Below, piece after piece: positions 18,994-28,250 of a stretch of 64,000 bases of DNA. Made by a program: the position numbers and the translations under genes. This stretch comes from RYN-122 sp963761655 (GTDB lineage: Bacteria > Actinomycetota > Actinomycetes > Mycobacteriales > SCTD01). A model generated the notes under the pieces. That model made no database searches. It saw nothing but the letters and a program-made list of their open reading frames with translations, and was not told the DNA's origin. The stretch covers positions 644,130 through 708,129 of the forward strand of contig CAVXHI010000008.1 in NCBI GenBank assembly GCA_963761655.1. Reading direction: 5' to 3'. The number at the start of each line of letters is the position of its first letter. Position 1 is the first letter of the stretch.

Positions 18994-19136
18994 GGTGCTC
19001 CTCGTCGGGGACGTCGGGCGGGGGTCGCTGCGCCTGCTCGGCGCGGGCGCCACCTAACCACGCACGGGTCCGGGTGCCGCTGCAGGACGCACGAACGTCA
19101 CGCGAGCGAGACCAGCGCCGTGGTGGAGTGCGTGCC

Positions 19137-19835
19137 GTGCCGCTGCTCGAGCTCGACGACGTCACCGTCGCCCACGGCCGCACGCCCGCCCTGCGCGGCG
19201 TCGACCTGCGGGTGGACGAGGGCGAGGTGGTGGCGCTGCTCGGGGCCAACGGCGCGGGCAAGTCGACGCTGCTGCGGACGGTGTCGGGGCTGCTGCGTCC
19301 GGCGTCGGGGGAGGTGCGGTTCGACGGGCGGTCGCTGGCGCGGGTGCCGCCGCACCGCGTGGTCGGGCTGGGCGTCGCGCAGGTGCCCGAGGGACGGCGC
19401 GTGTTCGGGTCGATGAGCGTGCGGGAGAACCTGCTCGCCGGCGCGCACCGGCGAGCCGCGCCGGACGGGCTGGCCCGGGTGCACCGGCTGCTGCCGGTCC
19501 TGCAGGAGCGGTCCGCCCAGCGGGCCGGGACCCTGTCGGGCGGGGAGCAGCAGCTGCTCGCGCTGGGCCGTGCGCTCATGAGCGGTCCCCGCCTGCTCCT
19601 GCTCGACGAGCCCTCCACCGGACTGGCGCCGCAGGTGGTCGAGGTGCTGCACGAGGCGCTGCGGACCGTCGTCCGCGAGGGGACGACGCTGCTGCTGGTG
19701 GAGCAGGACGTGGGGGCGGCGCTCGCCCTCGCGGACCGCGGCTACGTCCTCGAGAGCGGCGAGGTGGCGGTGACCGGCACGGCACAGGAGCTGCGGACCG
19801 ACTCCCGGGTGCCGGCCGCGTACCTCGGGGGCTAG
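19137..19835 (+). CDS. Second LivF-type ABC ATPase, divergent from the liv operon
   Basis: A 232-residue ATPase of the branched-chain amino-acid F family: Walker A GANGAGKST, Q-loop region VAQVPEGRRVFGSMSV, signature LSGGEQQLLALGRAL, Walker B LLLLDEPSTGLAP, LLVEQDVGAALALADRGYVL. GTG 19137 chosen (GGTGGAG nine bases upstream); GTG 19128 is also in frame. It is shorter than the operon LivF and lacks its charged N-terminus. It is transcribed away from livH with about 140 bases between them and no permease of its own, so it may be an alternative ATPase for the same permease pair. Confidence 0.87.
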   Translation: MPLLELDDVTVAHGRTPALRGVDLRVDEGEVVALLGANGAGKSTLLRTVSGLLRPASGEVRFDGRSLARVPPHRVVGLGVAQVPEGRRVFGSMSVRENLLAGAHRRAAPDGLARVHRLLPVLQERSAQRAGTLSGGEQQLLALGRALMSGPRLLLLDEPSTGLAPQVVEVLHEALRTVVREGTTLLLVEQDVGAALALADRGYVLESGEVAVTGTAQELRTDSRVPAAYLGG

Positions 19836-19845
19836 CCCTCGGTGG

Positions 19846-20592
19846 TCAGCGCAGGGCGTCGACCAGGGCTGTCAGCAGGGGGGCGAACACCAGCGCCGGG
19901 AGCATGTCGCCGACCGGCACCTGCTTGACCGCCAGCAGCCGCAGGCCGACGCCGAGAAGCAGCACCCCGCCGGTCGCCGTCACCGAGGCGACCAGCGCCA
20001 GCGGCAGCAGGCTGCCCAGCAGCGCCCCGAGGACGGTCAGCACCCCCTGCACGACGCCGACGCTGACGGCCGACGCCGCGACCCCCCAGCCGAGCGAGGC
20101 GGCGAAGGCCAGCGAGGCGAACCCGTCGAGGGTGCTCTTGAGGGCGAGCTGCTCGATGCCGCGCCCCAGCCCGTCCGACAGCGACCCGAGCACGGCCAGC
20201 GGGCCGATGACGAAGACCAGCGAGGCGTCGACGTAGCCCTCGACGAACCGCGCGCGGGCGGCGCTGCTGCCCTCGCCCGCGAGCCGGTCCTGCAGCCACC
20301 CGCCGGTCGACTCGAGCCGGTCCTCGAGCCGCAGCAGCGACCCGGTGATGCCGCCGAGCAGCAGCGCCCCGAGGACCACGAGCAGGGTGCCGCCCTCGCT
20401 CGCCGCCCGGACGAAGCCGGCGTCGGACAGGGCCGCGACGTTCAGCCCGCCGATGACCAGGGTGACCAGTCCGAGGGCGTCGGTGACGGTGTCGCGGGTG
20501 CGCTCGGGCAGCCGTCCGCGGAGGGCCACCCCGAGGCCCGACCCGACCAGGATCGTGGCGATGTTGAGCGCTGTGCCGGCCCCGCGGACCAC
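19846..20592 (-). CDS. DUF554-family membrane protein
   Basis: A 248-residue polytopic membrane protein with six to seven hydrophobic helices, recognised as DUF554 (YdfK-like) by GTALNIATILVGSGLGVAL at the start, LVIGGLNVA, IGPLAVLGSLSDGL and LKSTLDGFASLAFAASLGWG. Function unknown in the family. GTG 20592 has GAGAGGA upstream. It ends 10 bases from the convergent LivF-type gene. Confidence 0.85.
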   Translation of the reverse strand: MVRGAGTALNIATILVGSGLGVALRGRLPERTRDTVTDALGLVTLVIGGLNVAALSDAGFVRAASEGGTLLVVLGALLLGGITGSLLRLEDRLESTGGWLQDRLAGEGSSAARARFVEGYVDASLVFVIGPLAVLGSLSDGLGRGIEQLALKSTLDGFASLAFAASLGWGVAASAVSVGVVQGVLTVLGALLGSLLPLALVASVTATGGVLLLGVGLRLLAVKQVPVGDMLPALVFAPLLTALVDALR

Positions 20593-20673
20593 CCGTCCGT
20601 CCTCTCGACGCCGCCTCGACGGCGGTCCTACAGTTCGTCGTCCCAGACAAGCACCTCGACCCGGGAGCGTCCC

Positions 20674-21306
20674 TTGGCGGCACGGAGCGCGGTGCGTGTC
20701 CGGCCCGCCACCACGGAGGACCTCCCGGCGCTGCTGGCCTTCGCCGACGAGCTCCGCGACCAGGTGCTGCCGGTCGCGGAGAGCAGCCGGGGGCGCGGCG
20801 CCGCCCGGCCCGGCCTGGAGGCCCGCTACGCCGACGCGCTGGAGGACCCCGAGCGGCACCTCGTCGTCGCGGTCGGGGACGACGACGTCCCGCTGGGCAT
20901 GGCGCTGTTCCTCGTCGCCACGGCGAACGCCCTGCTGGACCTCCCGGCGGTGCACATGAGCCACGCCGTCGTCAGCGACCGGCACCGGCGCCGAGGGGCC
21001 GGCAAGGCGCTGGTCGCGGCCTGCGCGGCGTTCGCCGAGGACCGCGGCCTGGACCAGATCGTCGTGTCGGTGCACCCCGGCTCGCGCGACGCCAACCGGT
21101 TCTTCGCCCGCCTGGGCTTCGCGCCGCTGGCCGTCCGCCGGGTCGCGCCGGTGGCCGTCGTCCGGCGCAGGCTCGGGGCCGGCGAGCCGCGGCCGGGGGG
21201 CGAGCACGTCGTGCGCCGTCGTCCCGTGCTCCGCGGCCGGGCGGGACGGCTGTCCCCGCCGCTGCCCCTCGGTCACGCGGACGGGGACGACCCCGCTCTG
21301 CAGTGA
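20674..21306 (+). CDS. GNAT-family N-acetyltransferase
   Basis: A 210-residue acetyltransferase. TTG 20674 is preceded by GGGAG. The acetyl-CoA loop is in VSDRHRRRGAGKALVAAC, preceded by the substrate strand (VHMSHAVVS) and followed by the family ending SRDANRFFARLGFAPL. About 50 extra residues at the C-terminus are basic and proline-rich (RRRPVLRGRAGRLSPPLPL) with no clear fold. Substrate unknown. It ends 22 bases before polA and may be co-transcribed with it. Confidence 0.85.
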   Translation: MAARSAVRVRPATTEDLPALLAFADELRDQVLPVAESSRGRGAARPGLEARYADALEDPERHLVVAVGDDDVPLGMALFLVATANALLDLPAVHMSHAVVSDRHRRRGAGKALVAACAAFAEDRGLDQIVVSVHPGSRDANRFFARLGFAPLAVRRVAPVAVVRRRLGAGEPRPGGEHVVRRRPVLRGRAGRLSPPLPLGHADGDDPALQ

Positions 21307-21328
21307 CACCGGCCTCTAGGCTCGGCTG

Positions 21329-24100
21329 GTGGCAGCCAAGAAGAACGCCGAGCCCGAGCCGACCCGCGACCGGCTGCTGCTGCTGGACGGGCACTCGCTC
21401 GCCTACCGGGCCTTCTTCGCCCTGCCGGTCGAGAACTTCTCGACCACCACCGGGCAGCCCACCAACGCCGTCTACGGCTTCACCGCGATGCTCATCAACG
21501 TCCTGCGCGACGAGCAGCCGACCCACCTCGCGGTCACCTTCGACGTCAGCAAGAAGACGTTCCGCAGCGAGGCCTACGCCGACTACAAGGCGGGACGTGC
21601 GGCCACCCCGGACGACTTCAAGGGTCAGGTCAGCCTGGTGCGGGAGGTCCTCGACGCGCTGCGCGTCCCGATCGTCACCGCCGAGGGCTTCGAGGCGGAC
21701 GACGTCATCGCGACGCTCGCGACCCAGGCGGCGTCCGACGACATGGACGTCCTCATCGTCACCGGCGACCGCGACGCCTTCCAGCTGGTCAGCGACCGCG
21801 TGACGGTGCTCTACAACAGCCGCGGCGTCTCCGACATGCGCCGGATGACGCCCGACGCCGTCCTGGAGAAGTACGGCCTGTCGCCGGAGCAGTACCCGGA
21901 GTTCGCCGCGCTGCGGGGCGACCCCAGCGACAACCTGCCCGGCATCCCCGGCCTCGGCGAGAAGACCGCGACCAAGCTCATCCAGCAGTACGGCGACGTC
22001 GCCTCGCTGATCGACCACGTCGACGAGGTCAAGGGCAAGGTCGGCGACAACCTACGTGCGGGGATCGCGTCGGTCGCCCGGAACCGGCAGCTCACCGAGC
22101 TGGTCCGCGACGTCCCGCTCCCGGTCGGGCCGCACGAGCTCAAGCTCGGGCAGTGGGACCGCGACGAGGTCCACAAGGTCTTCGACGCCCTCCAGTTCCG
22201 GGTCCTGCGCGAGCGCCTCTACGCGACGCTGTCCTCCGTCGAGCCCGAGGCCGAGCAGGGCTTCGACGTCGCCGCGCGGGTGCTGAAGCCGGGGGAGCTG
22301 GGCGGCTTCCTGTCCGGTCTGCCGGCCGGCGTCCGGGTGGGGCTGCACGTGCGGGGCGTGTTCGGCAAGGGCGCCGGCGACGTCCTGGGCCTCGGGATCG
22401 CGTGCCAGAGCCCTGCCGTCTCGCCGGAGGCGAGCCAGGAGGGGCTGCGGGAGGCGGAGCGCGACGACGACGCCGCCTACCTCGACCTCACCGAGCTGAG
22501 CCCCGACGACGACCGCGTGCTGGGGGAGTGGCTGGCCGACCCGTCGGTGGCCAAGGCCCTGCACGACCACAAGGGTCCGCTGAACGCCCTGGCCGCCCGC
22601 GACCTCGAGCTGCACGGCGTCACCAGCGACACCGCGCTCGCGGCGTACCTGGCTCTCCCGGGGCAGGGCAGCTTCGACCTCGCCGACCTGTCGCTGCGCT
22701 ACCTGCGGCGCGAGCTGCGGGCCGAGCCGCGCAGCGACGGTCAGCTCACCATGGACGGCGCCCTGTTCAGCGAGGACGGCGAGGAGCAGGACGAGCTCGC
22801 CGCCGACGCCGTCCTGCGCGCCCGCGCGGTGGCCGACCTCGCCGTCGCCCTCGACCAGGACCTCGAGCGCCGAGGTGGCACGGCCCTGCTGCGCGACCTC
22901 GAGCTGCCGCTCGTGCAGGTGCTCGCCGACTGCGAGCAGACCGGCATCGCCGCCGACGTCGAGCACCTCACCGCCCTCGAGACCCGGCTGCGCGACCAGG
23001 TCAAGCTGGCCGCCGAGGAGGCCTACGCCACCGTCGGGCACGAGTTCCACCTGGGCAGCCCCAAGCAGCTGCAGGCGCTGCTGTTCGACGAGCTCGGGCT
23101 GCCGAAGACCAAGAAGATCAAGACCGGGTACACGACCGACGCCGACGCCCTGCAGAACCTGCTCGGGACGCACCCGGTGATCGAGGCGCTGCTGCAGCAC
23201 CGCGAGATCACCCGGCTGCTCATGGTGGTCGAGAAGCAGCTGCTGCCGACGGTCGCCGAGGACGGGCGCATCCACACGACCTTCAAGCAGATGGTGGCGG
23301 CCACCGGGCGGTTGTCCTCGGACAACCCGAACCTGCAGAACGTCCCGATCCGCACCCAGCAGGGGCGCGAGATCCGGCAGGGCTTCGTCGCGGGCCGTGG
23401 CTACGAGACGCTCATGACCGCCGACTACAGCCAGATCGAGATGCGGATCATGGCGCACCTCAGCGCCGACGACGGCCTCAAGGAGGCGTTCAACACCGGC
23501 GAGGACCTGCACACCTTCGTCGCCTCCCGGGCGTTCGGCGTGCCGGTCGAGCAGGTCGACCCCGAGCTGCGCCGCCGGGTCAAGGCCATGAGCTACGGCC
23601 TGGCCTACGGCCTGTCGGCGTACGGGCTCGCGACCCAGCTGCGCATCCCCACCGACGAGGCCAAGGAGCAGATGACGGCCTACTTCGAGCGGTTCGGCGG
23701 GATCCGCGACTACCTGCAGGACGTCGTCGTGCAGGCCCGCAAGGACGGCTACACCAGCACGATCCTCGACCGCCGCCGCTACCTGCCCGACCTCACCAGC
23801 GACAACGGCCAGCGCCGGTCGATGGCCGAGCGGATGGCGCTGAACGCCCCGATCCAGGGTTCGGCCGCCGACATCATCAAGCTGGCGATGCTCGGGGTGC
23901 ACCGGGCGCTCCGGTCCGAGGGGCTGTCGTCCCGGCTGCTGCTGCAGGTCCACGACGAGCTCGTGCTCGAGGTCGCGCCGGGGGAGCAGGAGGCGCTCGA
24001 GGTGCTCGTCCGGCGCGAGATGGGACAGGCCTACGCCCTCGACGTCCCGTTGACGGTGAGCGTCGGCGTCGGGCGGACGTGGGACGAGGCGGGACACTGA
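21329..24100 (+). CDS. polA: DNA polymerase I
   Basis: 923 residues. N-terminal 5'-3' exonuclease (about 1-310; LLLLDGHSLAYRAFFALP, RGDPSDNLPGIPGLGEKTA), a central 3'-5' exonuclease-like domain (about 330-540) and the polymerase (about 550-923) with motif A DYSQIEMRIMAH, motif B RRRVKAMSYGLAYG and motif C QVHDELVLEV. The central domain lacks the carboxylates of a working proofreading site (AYLDLTELSPDDD in place of the DTET-type motif), as in mycobacterial PolA, so no proofreading is expected. GTG 21329 follows a short spacer after the GNAT gene. It acts in repair and Okazaki-fragment maturation. Confidence 0.97.
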   Translation: MAAKKNAEPEPTRDRLLLLDGHSLAYRAFFALPVENFSTTTGQPTNAVYGFTAMLINVLRDEQPTHLAVTFDVSKKTFRSEAYADYKAGRAATPDDFKGQVSLVREVLDALRVPIVTAEGFEADDVIATLATQAASDDMDVLIVTGDRDAFQLVSDRVTVLYNSRGVSDMRRMTPDAVLEKYGLSPEQYPEFAALRGDPSDNLPGIPGLGEKTATKLIQQYGDVASLIDHVDEVKGKVGDNLRAGIASVARNRQLTELVRDVPLPVGPHELKLGQWDRDEVHKVFDALQFRVLRERLYATLSSVEPEAEQGFDVAARVLKPGELGGFLSGLPAGVRVGLHVRGVFGKGAGDVLGLGIACQSPAVSPEASQEGLREAERDDDAAYLDLTELSPDDDRVLGEWLADPSVAKALHDHKGPLNALAARDLELHGVTSDTALAAYLALPGQGSFDLADLSLRYLRRELRAEPRSDGQLTMDGALFSEDGEEQDELAADAVLRARAVADLAVALDQDLERRGGTALLRDLELPLVQVLADCEQTGIAADVEHLTALETRLRDQVKLAAEEAYATVGHEFHLGSPKQLQALLFDELGLPKTKKIKTGYTTDADALQNLLGTHPVIEALLQHREITRLLMVVEKQLLPTVAEDGRIHTTFKQMVAATGRLSSDNPNLQNVPIRTQQGREIRQGFVAGRGYETLMTADYSQIEMRIMAHLSADDGLKEAFNTGEDLHTFVASRAFGVPVEQVDPELRRRVKAMSYGLAYGLSAYGLATQLRIPTDEAKEQMTAYFERFGGIRDYLQDVVVQARKDGYTSTILDRRRYLPDLTSDNGQRRSMAERMALNAPIQGSAADIIKLAMLGVHRALRSEGLSSRLLLQVHDELVLEVAPGEQEALEVLVRREMGQAYALDVPLTVSVGVGRTWDEAGH

Positions 24101-24117
24101 GGAGCGTCACGACGGCC

Positions 24118-24471
24118 GTGCAGGTCCGCTTCGGCGACCTGGACGCGCTCGGTCACGTCAACAACGTCCAGTTCTTCCGCTTCATGGAGACCGCTCGGGT
24201 CCGGTACATCGACGACGTCCGGGGCAGCCTCGGGCGGGTGCTCGTCGCCCGGAGCGAGTGCGACCACCGCGCCGAGATCGGGCCGGACGTACGGACGGTC
24301 GACGTCACGGTGTCGGCGGAGTCGGTCGGGCGGACGTCGATCGTGCTGCTGCACGAGCTGAGCGTCCAGGGCCGGCCGGTCGCCACGGGGCGGGTGGTGC
24401 TGGTCAAGGTCGGCGCGGACCACCGGCCCGTACCGGTCACCGACGAGGAGCGCGCCCTGCTGCTGGGATAG
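24118..24471 (+). CDS. 4-hydroxybenzoyl-CoA-type hotdog thioesterase
   Basis: A 117-residue single hotdog domain. The family signature RFGDLDALGHVNNVQFFRF carries the catalytic Asp and the HVNN loop, followed by ETARVRYID on the long helix. It hydrolyses acyl-CoA or aryl-CoA esters; the substrate cannot be told. GTG 24118 lies 17 bases after the polA stop; GGAG at 24101 is rather far for a ribosome site, so translational coupling to polA is plausible. Confidence 0.85.
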   Translation: MQVRFGDLDALGHVNNVQFFRFMETARVRYIDDVRGSLGRVLVARSECDHRAEIGPDVRTVDVTVSAESVGRTSIVLLHELSVQGRPVATGRVVLVKVGADHRPVPVTDEERALLLG

Positions 24472-24600
24472 GGCCCGCGTCCCGGCCCCAGGGGCTCTTC
24501 GCCCGCCGCCGTCCCGTGCCCGGTGCGCCACGGACGTCGCTCTGGCGCCCCCGCCCGAAAGCCGTTCAGCTAGGTCACTGCGGACTCCGCAACGATGCGT

Positions 24601-24619
24601 CGACTCGTTCCACGAGTCG
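24601..24619. other. Perfect hairpin in the gap after the thioesterase
   Basis: CGACTCGT-TCC-ACGAGTCG, an 8-bp perfect stem with a 3-base loop, in the 251-base gap 24472-24722. It sits 130 bases after the thioesterase stop, so it may be an operator or late terminator. The rest of the gap shows nothing recognisable. Confidence 0.4.
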
Positions 24620-24722
24620 GCCCGGTGCCTCCGAAGCGCCCAGGCGTCTGCTCTGAGCGGACACCTGCACCTGATCTGACCCAGCAGCCGGCCGGGGCTG
24701 GCCGTACGCGTCCTCCCTCGGC

Positions 24723-24977
24723 ATGCTGCGTCCCGTGGAGTCTCCGACGCGGTACTGGTTCCCGGCCAAACGGATCGGCTGGGGCTGGGGTGCCCCTCGG
24801 GTGTGGCAGGGCTGGGCCGTGATCGCCCTCTACGTGCTCGTCCTGCTGGCCTCGGCGCTCGTCCTGCGCGGCAGCCCCTGGAGGCTCGCCGTCGTCCCGC
24901 TCGCGACCGTGGTCCTGCTCGTCGCCTGCCTCGTCAAGGGCGAGCCGGTGCGCTGGCGCAGGGGCGGGAGGGGCTGA
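24723..24977 (+). CDS. Small two-helix membrane protein
   Basis: 84 residues (72-80 if GTG 24735 is used). The N-terminal block RYWFPAKRIGWGWGAPRVWQ is a conserved signature of small uncharacterised bacterial membrane proteins; two hydrophobic helices follow (GWAVIALYVLVLLASALVL; LAVVPLATVVLLVACLV) and a basic tail WRRGGRG. Function unknown. It stands alone, 23 bases before the aldo/keto reductase. Confidence 0.75.
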   Translation: MLRPVESPTRYWFPAKRIGWGWGAPRVWQGWAVIALYVLVLLASALVLRGSPWRLAVVPLATVVLLVACLVKGEPVRWRRGGRG

Positions 24978-25000
24978 CGGCTGGTGGGTAGGGCGACGTC

Positions 25001-25795
25001 ATGACCTCGCCCTCCGTCCCGATGGACGTCACCCGGCCGCTGCCCTCCGGTAGCGCGATGCCCCTGCTCGGCTTCGGCACCTGGCAGATCACCGGCCCCA
25101 CCGCCACCGAGGCCACCGCCTGGGCGCTGGAGGCCGGCTACCGCCACCTCGACACCGCCACCGTCTACGGCAACGAGGCGGAGGTCGGTCGCGGCCTGGC
25201 CGCCTCCGGCGTCGACCGTCGCGAGGTCTTCGTGACGACGAAGTGCCCGCCCACCCTCGCCGACCGCGCCCGCGAGACCCTGGAGCAGAGCCTCGAGGCG
25301 CTCGGCACCGACCACGTCGACCTGTGGCTCATCCACTGGACGCCCGACACCGGCGTCGGGGAGGACCTCTGGACCGACTTCGCCCGGGCCCGGGCGGACG
25401 GCCTGGCCCGCGACATCGGCGTCAGCAACTACTCGCTCGCCCAGCTCGACGCCCTCGAGGCGGCCACCGGCATCCGGCCGGCCGTGAACCAGGTGCACTG
25501 GAGCCCGCTGCTGTTCGACGCCGACGTCCTGGAGGGCCACCGGCAGCGCGGCGTCGTCCTGGAGGGCTACAGCGCCCTGCGCGGCGGCACGCTCGAGCAC
25601 CCGGTCGTCACGGGCATCGCGCAGCGGCTCGGCCGGACGCCGGCGCAGGTGCTGGTGCGCTGGCACCTCGACAGCGAGGTCGTCGTCATCCCGAAGTCGA
25701 CGAACAGGGAGCGGATCCACAGCAACGCCGACGTCGACGGGTTCCGGCTGGACCCGGCGGACCTCGACGCGCTCGACGCCCTAAGCGGGGAGTAG
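25001..25795 (+). CDS. Aldo/keto reductase
   Basis: A 264-residue NADPH-dependent reductase of the AKR superfamily. The full catalytic tetrad is visible: Asp51 and Tyr56 (RHLDTATVYGNE), Lys81 (VTTKCPP) and His112 (LWLIHW). The nicotinamide-site residues (GVSNYS, NQVHWSPLL) and the coenzyme-phosphate motif VVVIPKSTNRERI are present. ATG 25001; ATG 25022 is an alternative. The shape resembles 2,5-diketo-gluconate reductases, but substrate cannot be assigned. Its last 15 bases overlap the convergent dienelactone hydrolase gene. Confidence 0.92.
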   Translation: MTSPSVPMDVTRPLPSGSAMPLLGFGTWQITGPTATEATAWALEAGYRHLDTATVYGNEAEVGRGLAASGVDRREVFVTTKCPPTLADRARETLEQSLEALGTDHVDLWLIHWTPDTGVGEDLWTDFARARADGLARDIGVSNYSLAQLDALEAATGIRPAVNQVHWSPLLFDADVLEGHRQRGVVLEGYSALRGGTLEHPVVTGIAQRLGRTPAQVLVRWHLDSEVVVIPKSTNRERIHSNADVDGFRLDPADLDALDALSGE

Positions 25796-26515
25796 CCGCT
25801 CGCGGAAGAACGCCAGCACCCGCTGCACGGTCGGCTCGTCGCGGTGCTCGGTGAGGACCGAGTGGTCCTTGCCGGGCAGCTCGACGGCGAGGAAGCCGTC
25901 ACCGAGCTCCGCCCGCAGCGTGTCGAACCGGTTCCCGACGAGCGGGTCCCCCGCGTAGCGCAGCCCCAGCACAGGGCAGCCCGCGGCGACCCGCTCCTTG
26001 ACGGCGGCGAGGTCGGCCGGGTCGAGGCCGAGGTCGGCCTTGTGCGCGGCGGTCAGCGTGAACGGCAGCGAGGGCTGGGACAGCACGGGGGCGGCGACGT
26101 GCCCCTCGGTCATCATGGCGAGGGCGAACCCGCCGCTGAAGCACATGCCGAGGGCCCCGACGCCGGGCCCGCCGAGCTCGGCGTGGAGGTCGGCGGCCAG
26201 CGCCCGGAGCCAGACCGCTGCCGGGGAGGTGCGGCCGGTGCGCCAGGTCTCGAACTCCCGCGAGACGCAGACCTTCGCGACGCTGCCGGCGAGCGCCGTC
26301 GGGGAGTAGGCCCCGCCGGGCGTCCCGACGAGGGACGGCAGCAGCACGGTGAAGCCGGCGTCGACGACGTCGTCGGCGAACGCGAGCACCTTGGGCGTGA
26401 TGCTCGGGATCTCGTGGACCACGATCACCCCGGGCCCGGTGCCCCGGCGGAAGACCTGCCGGGCGACGCCGCCGTAGCGGGAGCTGCCGGCCACCCAGTC
26501 GTCGATCGAGCTCAC
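25781..26515 (-). CDS. Dienelactone-hydrolase-family alpha/beta hydrolase
   Basis: A 244-residue hydrolase with the cysteine nucleophile of the DLH family: Cys125 in GMCFSGGFAL, Asp in LRYAGDPLVG and His in GKDHSVLTEH. The upstream strand GVIVVHEIPSI carries the conserved Glu. The GTG start at 26515 overlaps the stop of the wax-ester synthase gene (GTGA), so both are translated from one mRNA. A role in releasing or remodelling lipid esters would fit, but no partner chemistry is shown by sequence. Confidence 0.88.
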   Translation of the reverse strand: MSSIDDWVAGSSRYGGVARQVFRRGTGPGVIVVHEIPSITPKVLAFADDVVDAGFTVLLPSLVGTPGGAYSPTALAGSVAKVCVSREFETWRTGRTSPAAVWLRALAADLHAELGGPGVGALGMCFSGGFALAMMTEGHVAAPVLSQPSLPFTLTAAHKADLGLDPADLAAVKERVAAGCPVLGLRYAGDPLVGNRFDTLRAELGDGFLAVELPGKDHSVLTEHRDEPTVQRVLAFFRERLLPA

Positions 26516-27915
26516 GCGGTGGGCGCGGCCGAGGCGGCCTTGACCAGCTCCGACAGGCTGTCCTCGAGGTGCCGGGCCAGGACGGGCAGGTCGGGGACCG
26601 CGTCGGCGTCGGCGAGCAGGCCGTAGGTGACCGCGCCGTGGTAGCTGATGATCGCGATCGCCAGGGTGTGCTCGGGTGCGAGGAAGGCCAGCGGGGCGAG
26701 CTGCACGAGCTGGCGGCCGAGCAGGTAGATCGGCACCTGCGGGCCAGGGACGTTGGTGACGAGCAGGTTGTAGAGCCGGCTGGAGAAGCCGAGGCGCGAC
26801 GCGCGGGCCAGGACGGCCGGCGGGAGCGCGTTCTCCAGCGACGTCATGACCGCGGCGCCCTCGGCCTGGCGGGAGCCCTTGAGGTCCTCCATGGCCTTGC
26901 GGACCTGCGCCAGCCGGGCCACCGGCTCGCGGACGCCCACCGGCAGCGGCGCCGTCATGATCGTGATCTCGTTGCCGGCGGCGCCCGCCTTGTCGGCCGA
27001 GCGCACCGAGACCGGCACGCAGGCCTTCATGGTCAGGCCGGCCGTCGGGAACTCGCGGTCCTCCAGGAAGCGGCCGAGGGCCCCGCTGACGGCGGTGAGG
27101 ACGACGTCGTTCACGGTCGCCCCGAACGCCTTCTTGACGGTCTTGTAGTCGGCGAGGTCGGTGCGGACGATCTCGACGGTGCGGTGCGGCCCGGGCTGCT
27201 TGTTGAGCGGCGTCGCGGGGGCGCCGTTGAGGATGGGCTCGGCGACGGCGGCGAGCGCCCCGAGGGTGGACAGGCCCTCGCTGAACAGCCGGTCCGGCCG
27301 GACGGCGAGGGTGGCGGCCTGCTTCCCGAGCCGGGTGGCGTGGCCGATGCCGCTGCGGGTGGCCGCCGCGAGCAGCCCCAGGCCGCTCGGGACGGGGCGG
27401 GGCGTGAAGGGCGCGGCCTCCACGGGGGTGCTGTCGGGGGACAGGTCGAACAGGGTCGTGAGCAGGTCGACCCCGCCGACGCCGTCGATCATGGCGTGGT
27501 GGGTCTTGGCGATGATCGCCCAGCGGTCGCCCTCGAGGCCCTCGACGAGCCACATCTCCCAGAGCGGCTTGTCGCGGTCGAGGCGCTGGCTGAGGATGCG
27601 CGAGGCGAGCGTCAGCAGCTGCTTCTCGGTGCCGGGGCGGGGGAGCGCGGTGTGCCGGACGTGGTAGCCGACCCGGAAGCCGGGGTCGTCGGCCCAGAGC
27701 GGCCGGCCGGTGCCGAACGGCATCTCGACCAGCTTCTGCCGGTACCGCGGCACGAGCGACAGGCGCGAGGCGATGTGCTCGCGGAACTGCTCGCCGGACG
27801 GCGCGGGGCCGTCGAAGACCCCGAGGCCGCCGATGTGCATGTGCGCGCCGCCGTCCTCCTGGTGCAGGAAGCCCGCGTCGATGCTGCTCAGCCGGTCCAG
27901 GTGGGCCTGCGCCAC
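26512..27915 (-). CDS. Wax-ester synthase / diacylglycerol acyltransferase (WS/DGAT)
   Basis: A 467-residue acyl-CoA-dependent acyltransferase of the actinobacterial triacylglycerol-synthase family. The active-site motif HHAMIDG (139-145) is intact, as are PLWEMWLVEGL before it and the C-terminal NVPGPQVPIYLLGRQL and AIISYHGAVTYG blocks. It makes storage triacylglycerol or wax esters at the inner face of the membrane. Starts GTG 27915; followed by the DLH gene with a 4-base overlap. Confidence 0.93.
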   Translation of the reverse strand: MAQAHLDRLSSIDAGFLHQEDGGAHMHIGGLGVFDGPAPSGEQFREHIASRLSLVPRYRQKLVEMPFGTGRPLWADDPGFRVGYHVRHTALPRPGTEKQLLTLASRILSQRLDRDKPLWEMWLVEGLEGDRWAIIAKTHHAMIDGVGGVDLLTTLFDLSPDSTPVEAAPFTPRPVPSGLGLLAAATRSGIGHATRLGKQAATLAVRPDRLFSEGLSTLGALAAVAEPILNGAPATPLNKQPGPHRTVEIVRTDLADYKTVKKAFGATVNDVVLTAVSGALGRFLEDREFPTAGLTMKACVPVSVRSADKAGAAGNEITIMTAPLPVGVREPVARLAQVRKAMEDLKGSRQAEGAAVMTSLENALPPAVLARASRLGFSSRLYNLLVTNVPGPQVPIYLLGRQLVQLAPLAFLAPEHTLAIAIISYHGAVTYGLLADADAVPDLPVLARHLEDSLSELVKAASAAPTA

Positions 27916-28040
27916 GGTGCTCGTCTCCTCGTGCCGGAAGGGTGGGTCCGGTCACAGGATGCCGGACGCGGAGTGTCCGCGGGGCGGGACCGGGCAAGCG
28001 ACCGGTGCCCGCTCGACCCGACCTGCCTCAGGAGCCCCCC

Positions 28041-28211
28041 GTGCGCCGTCCCCGCCTCCTCCTCGCCGGCGCCGCCCTCGCCCCGCTGCTGCTCGTCGCG
28101 GGCTGCTCCGGGCAGGACGTGCCGGTCCGCGGCGAGAACGGCAGCGGCGTCGACACCAAGGCCCCCGGCTCGACCGGCGACCAGAGCGGCGACAGCGCGA
28201 CGCCCCAGTAG
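28041..28211 (+). CDS. Small lipoprotein, 56 residues
   Basis: GTG 28041 has AGGAG seven bases upstream. A basic start (RRPRLLLAGAA) and lipobox LLLVAGC give a lipid-anchored mature peptide of about 35 residues that is Gly/Ser/Asp-rich and probably unstructured (NGSGVDTKAPGSTGDQSGD). Unknown function. It precedes the aldehyde dehydrogenase by 39 bases. Confidence 0.65.
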   Translation: MRRPRLLLAGAALAPLLLVAGCSGQDVPVRGENGSGVDTKAPGSTGDQSGDSATPQ

Positions 28212-28250
28212 CGTCGCCCGCCCGACCAGCCCCTGCTCCGGAGGTTCCGC

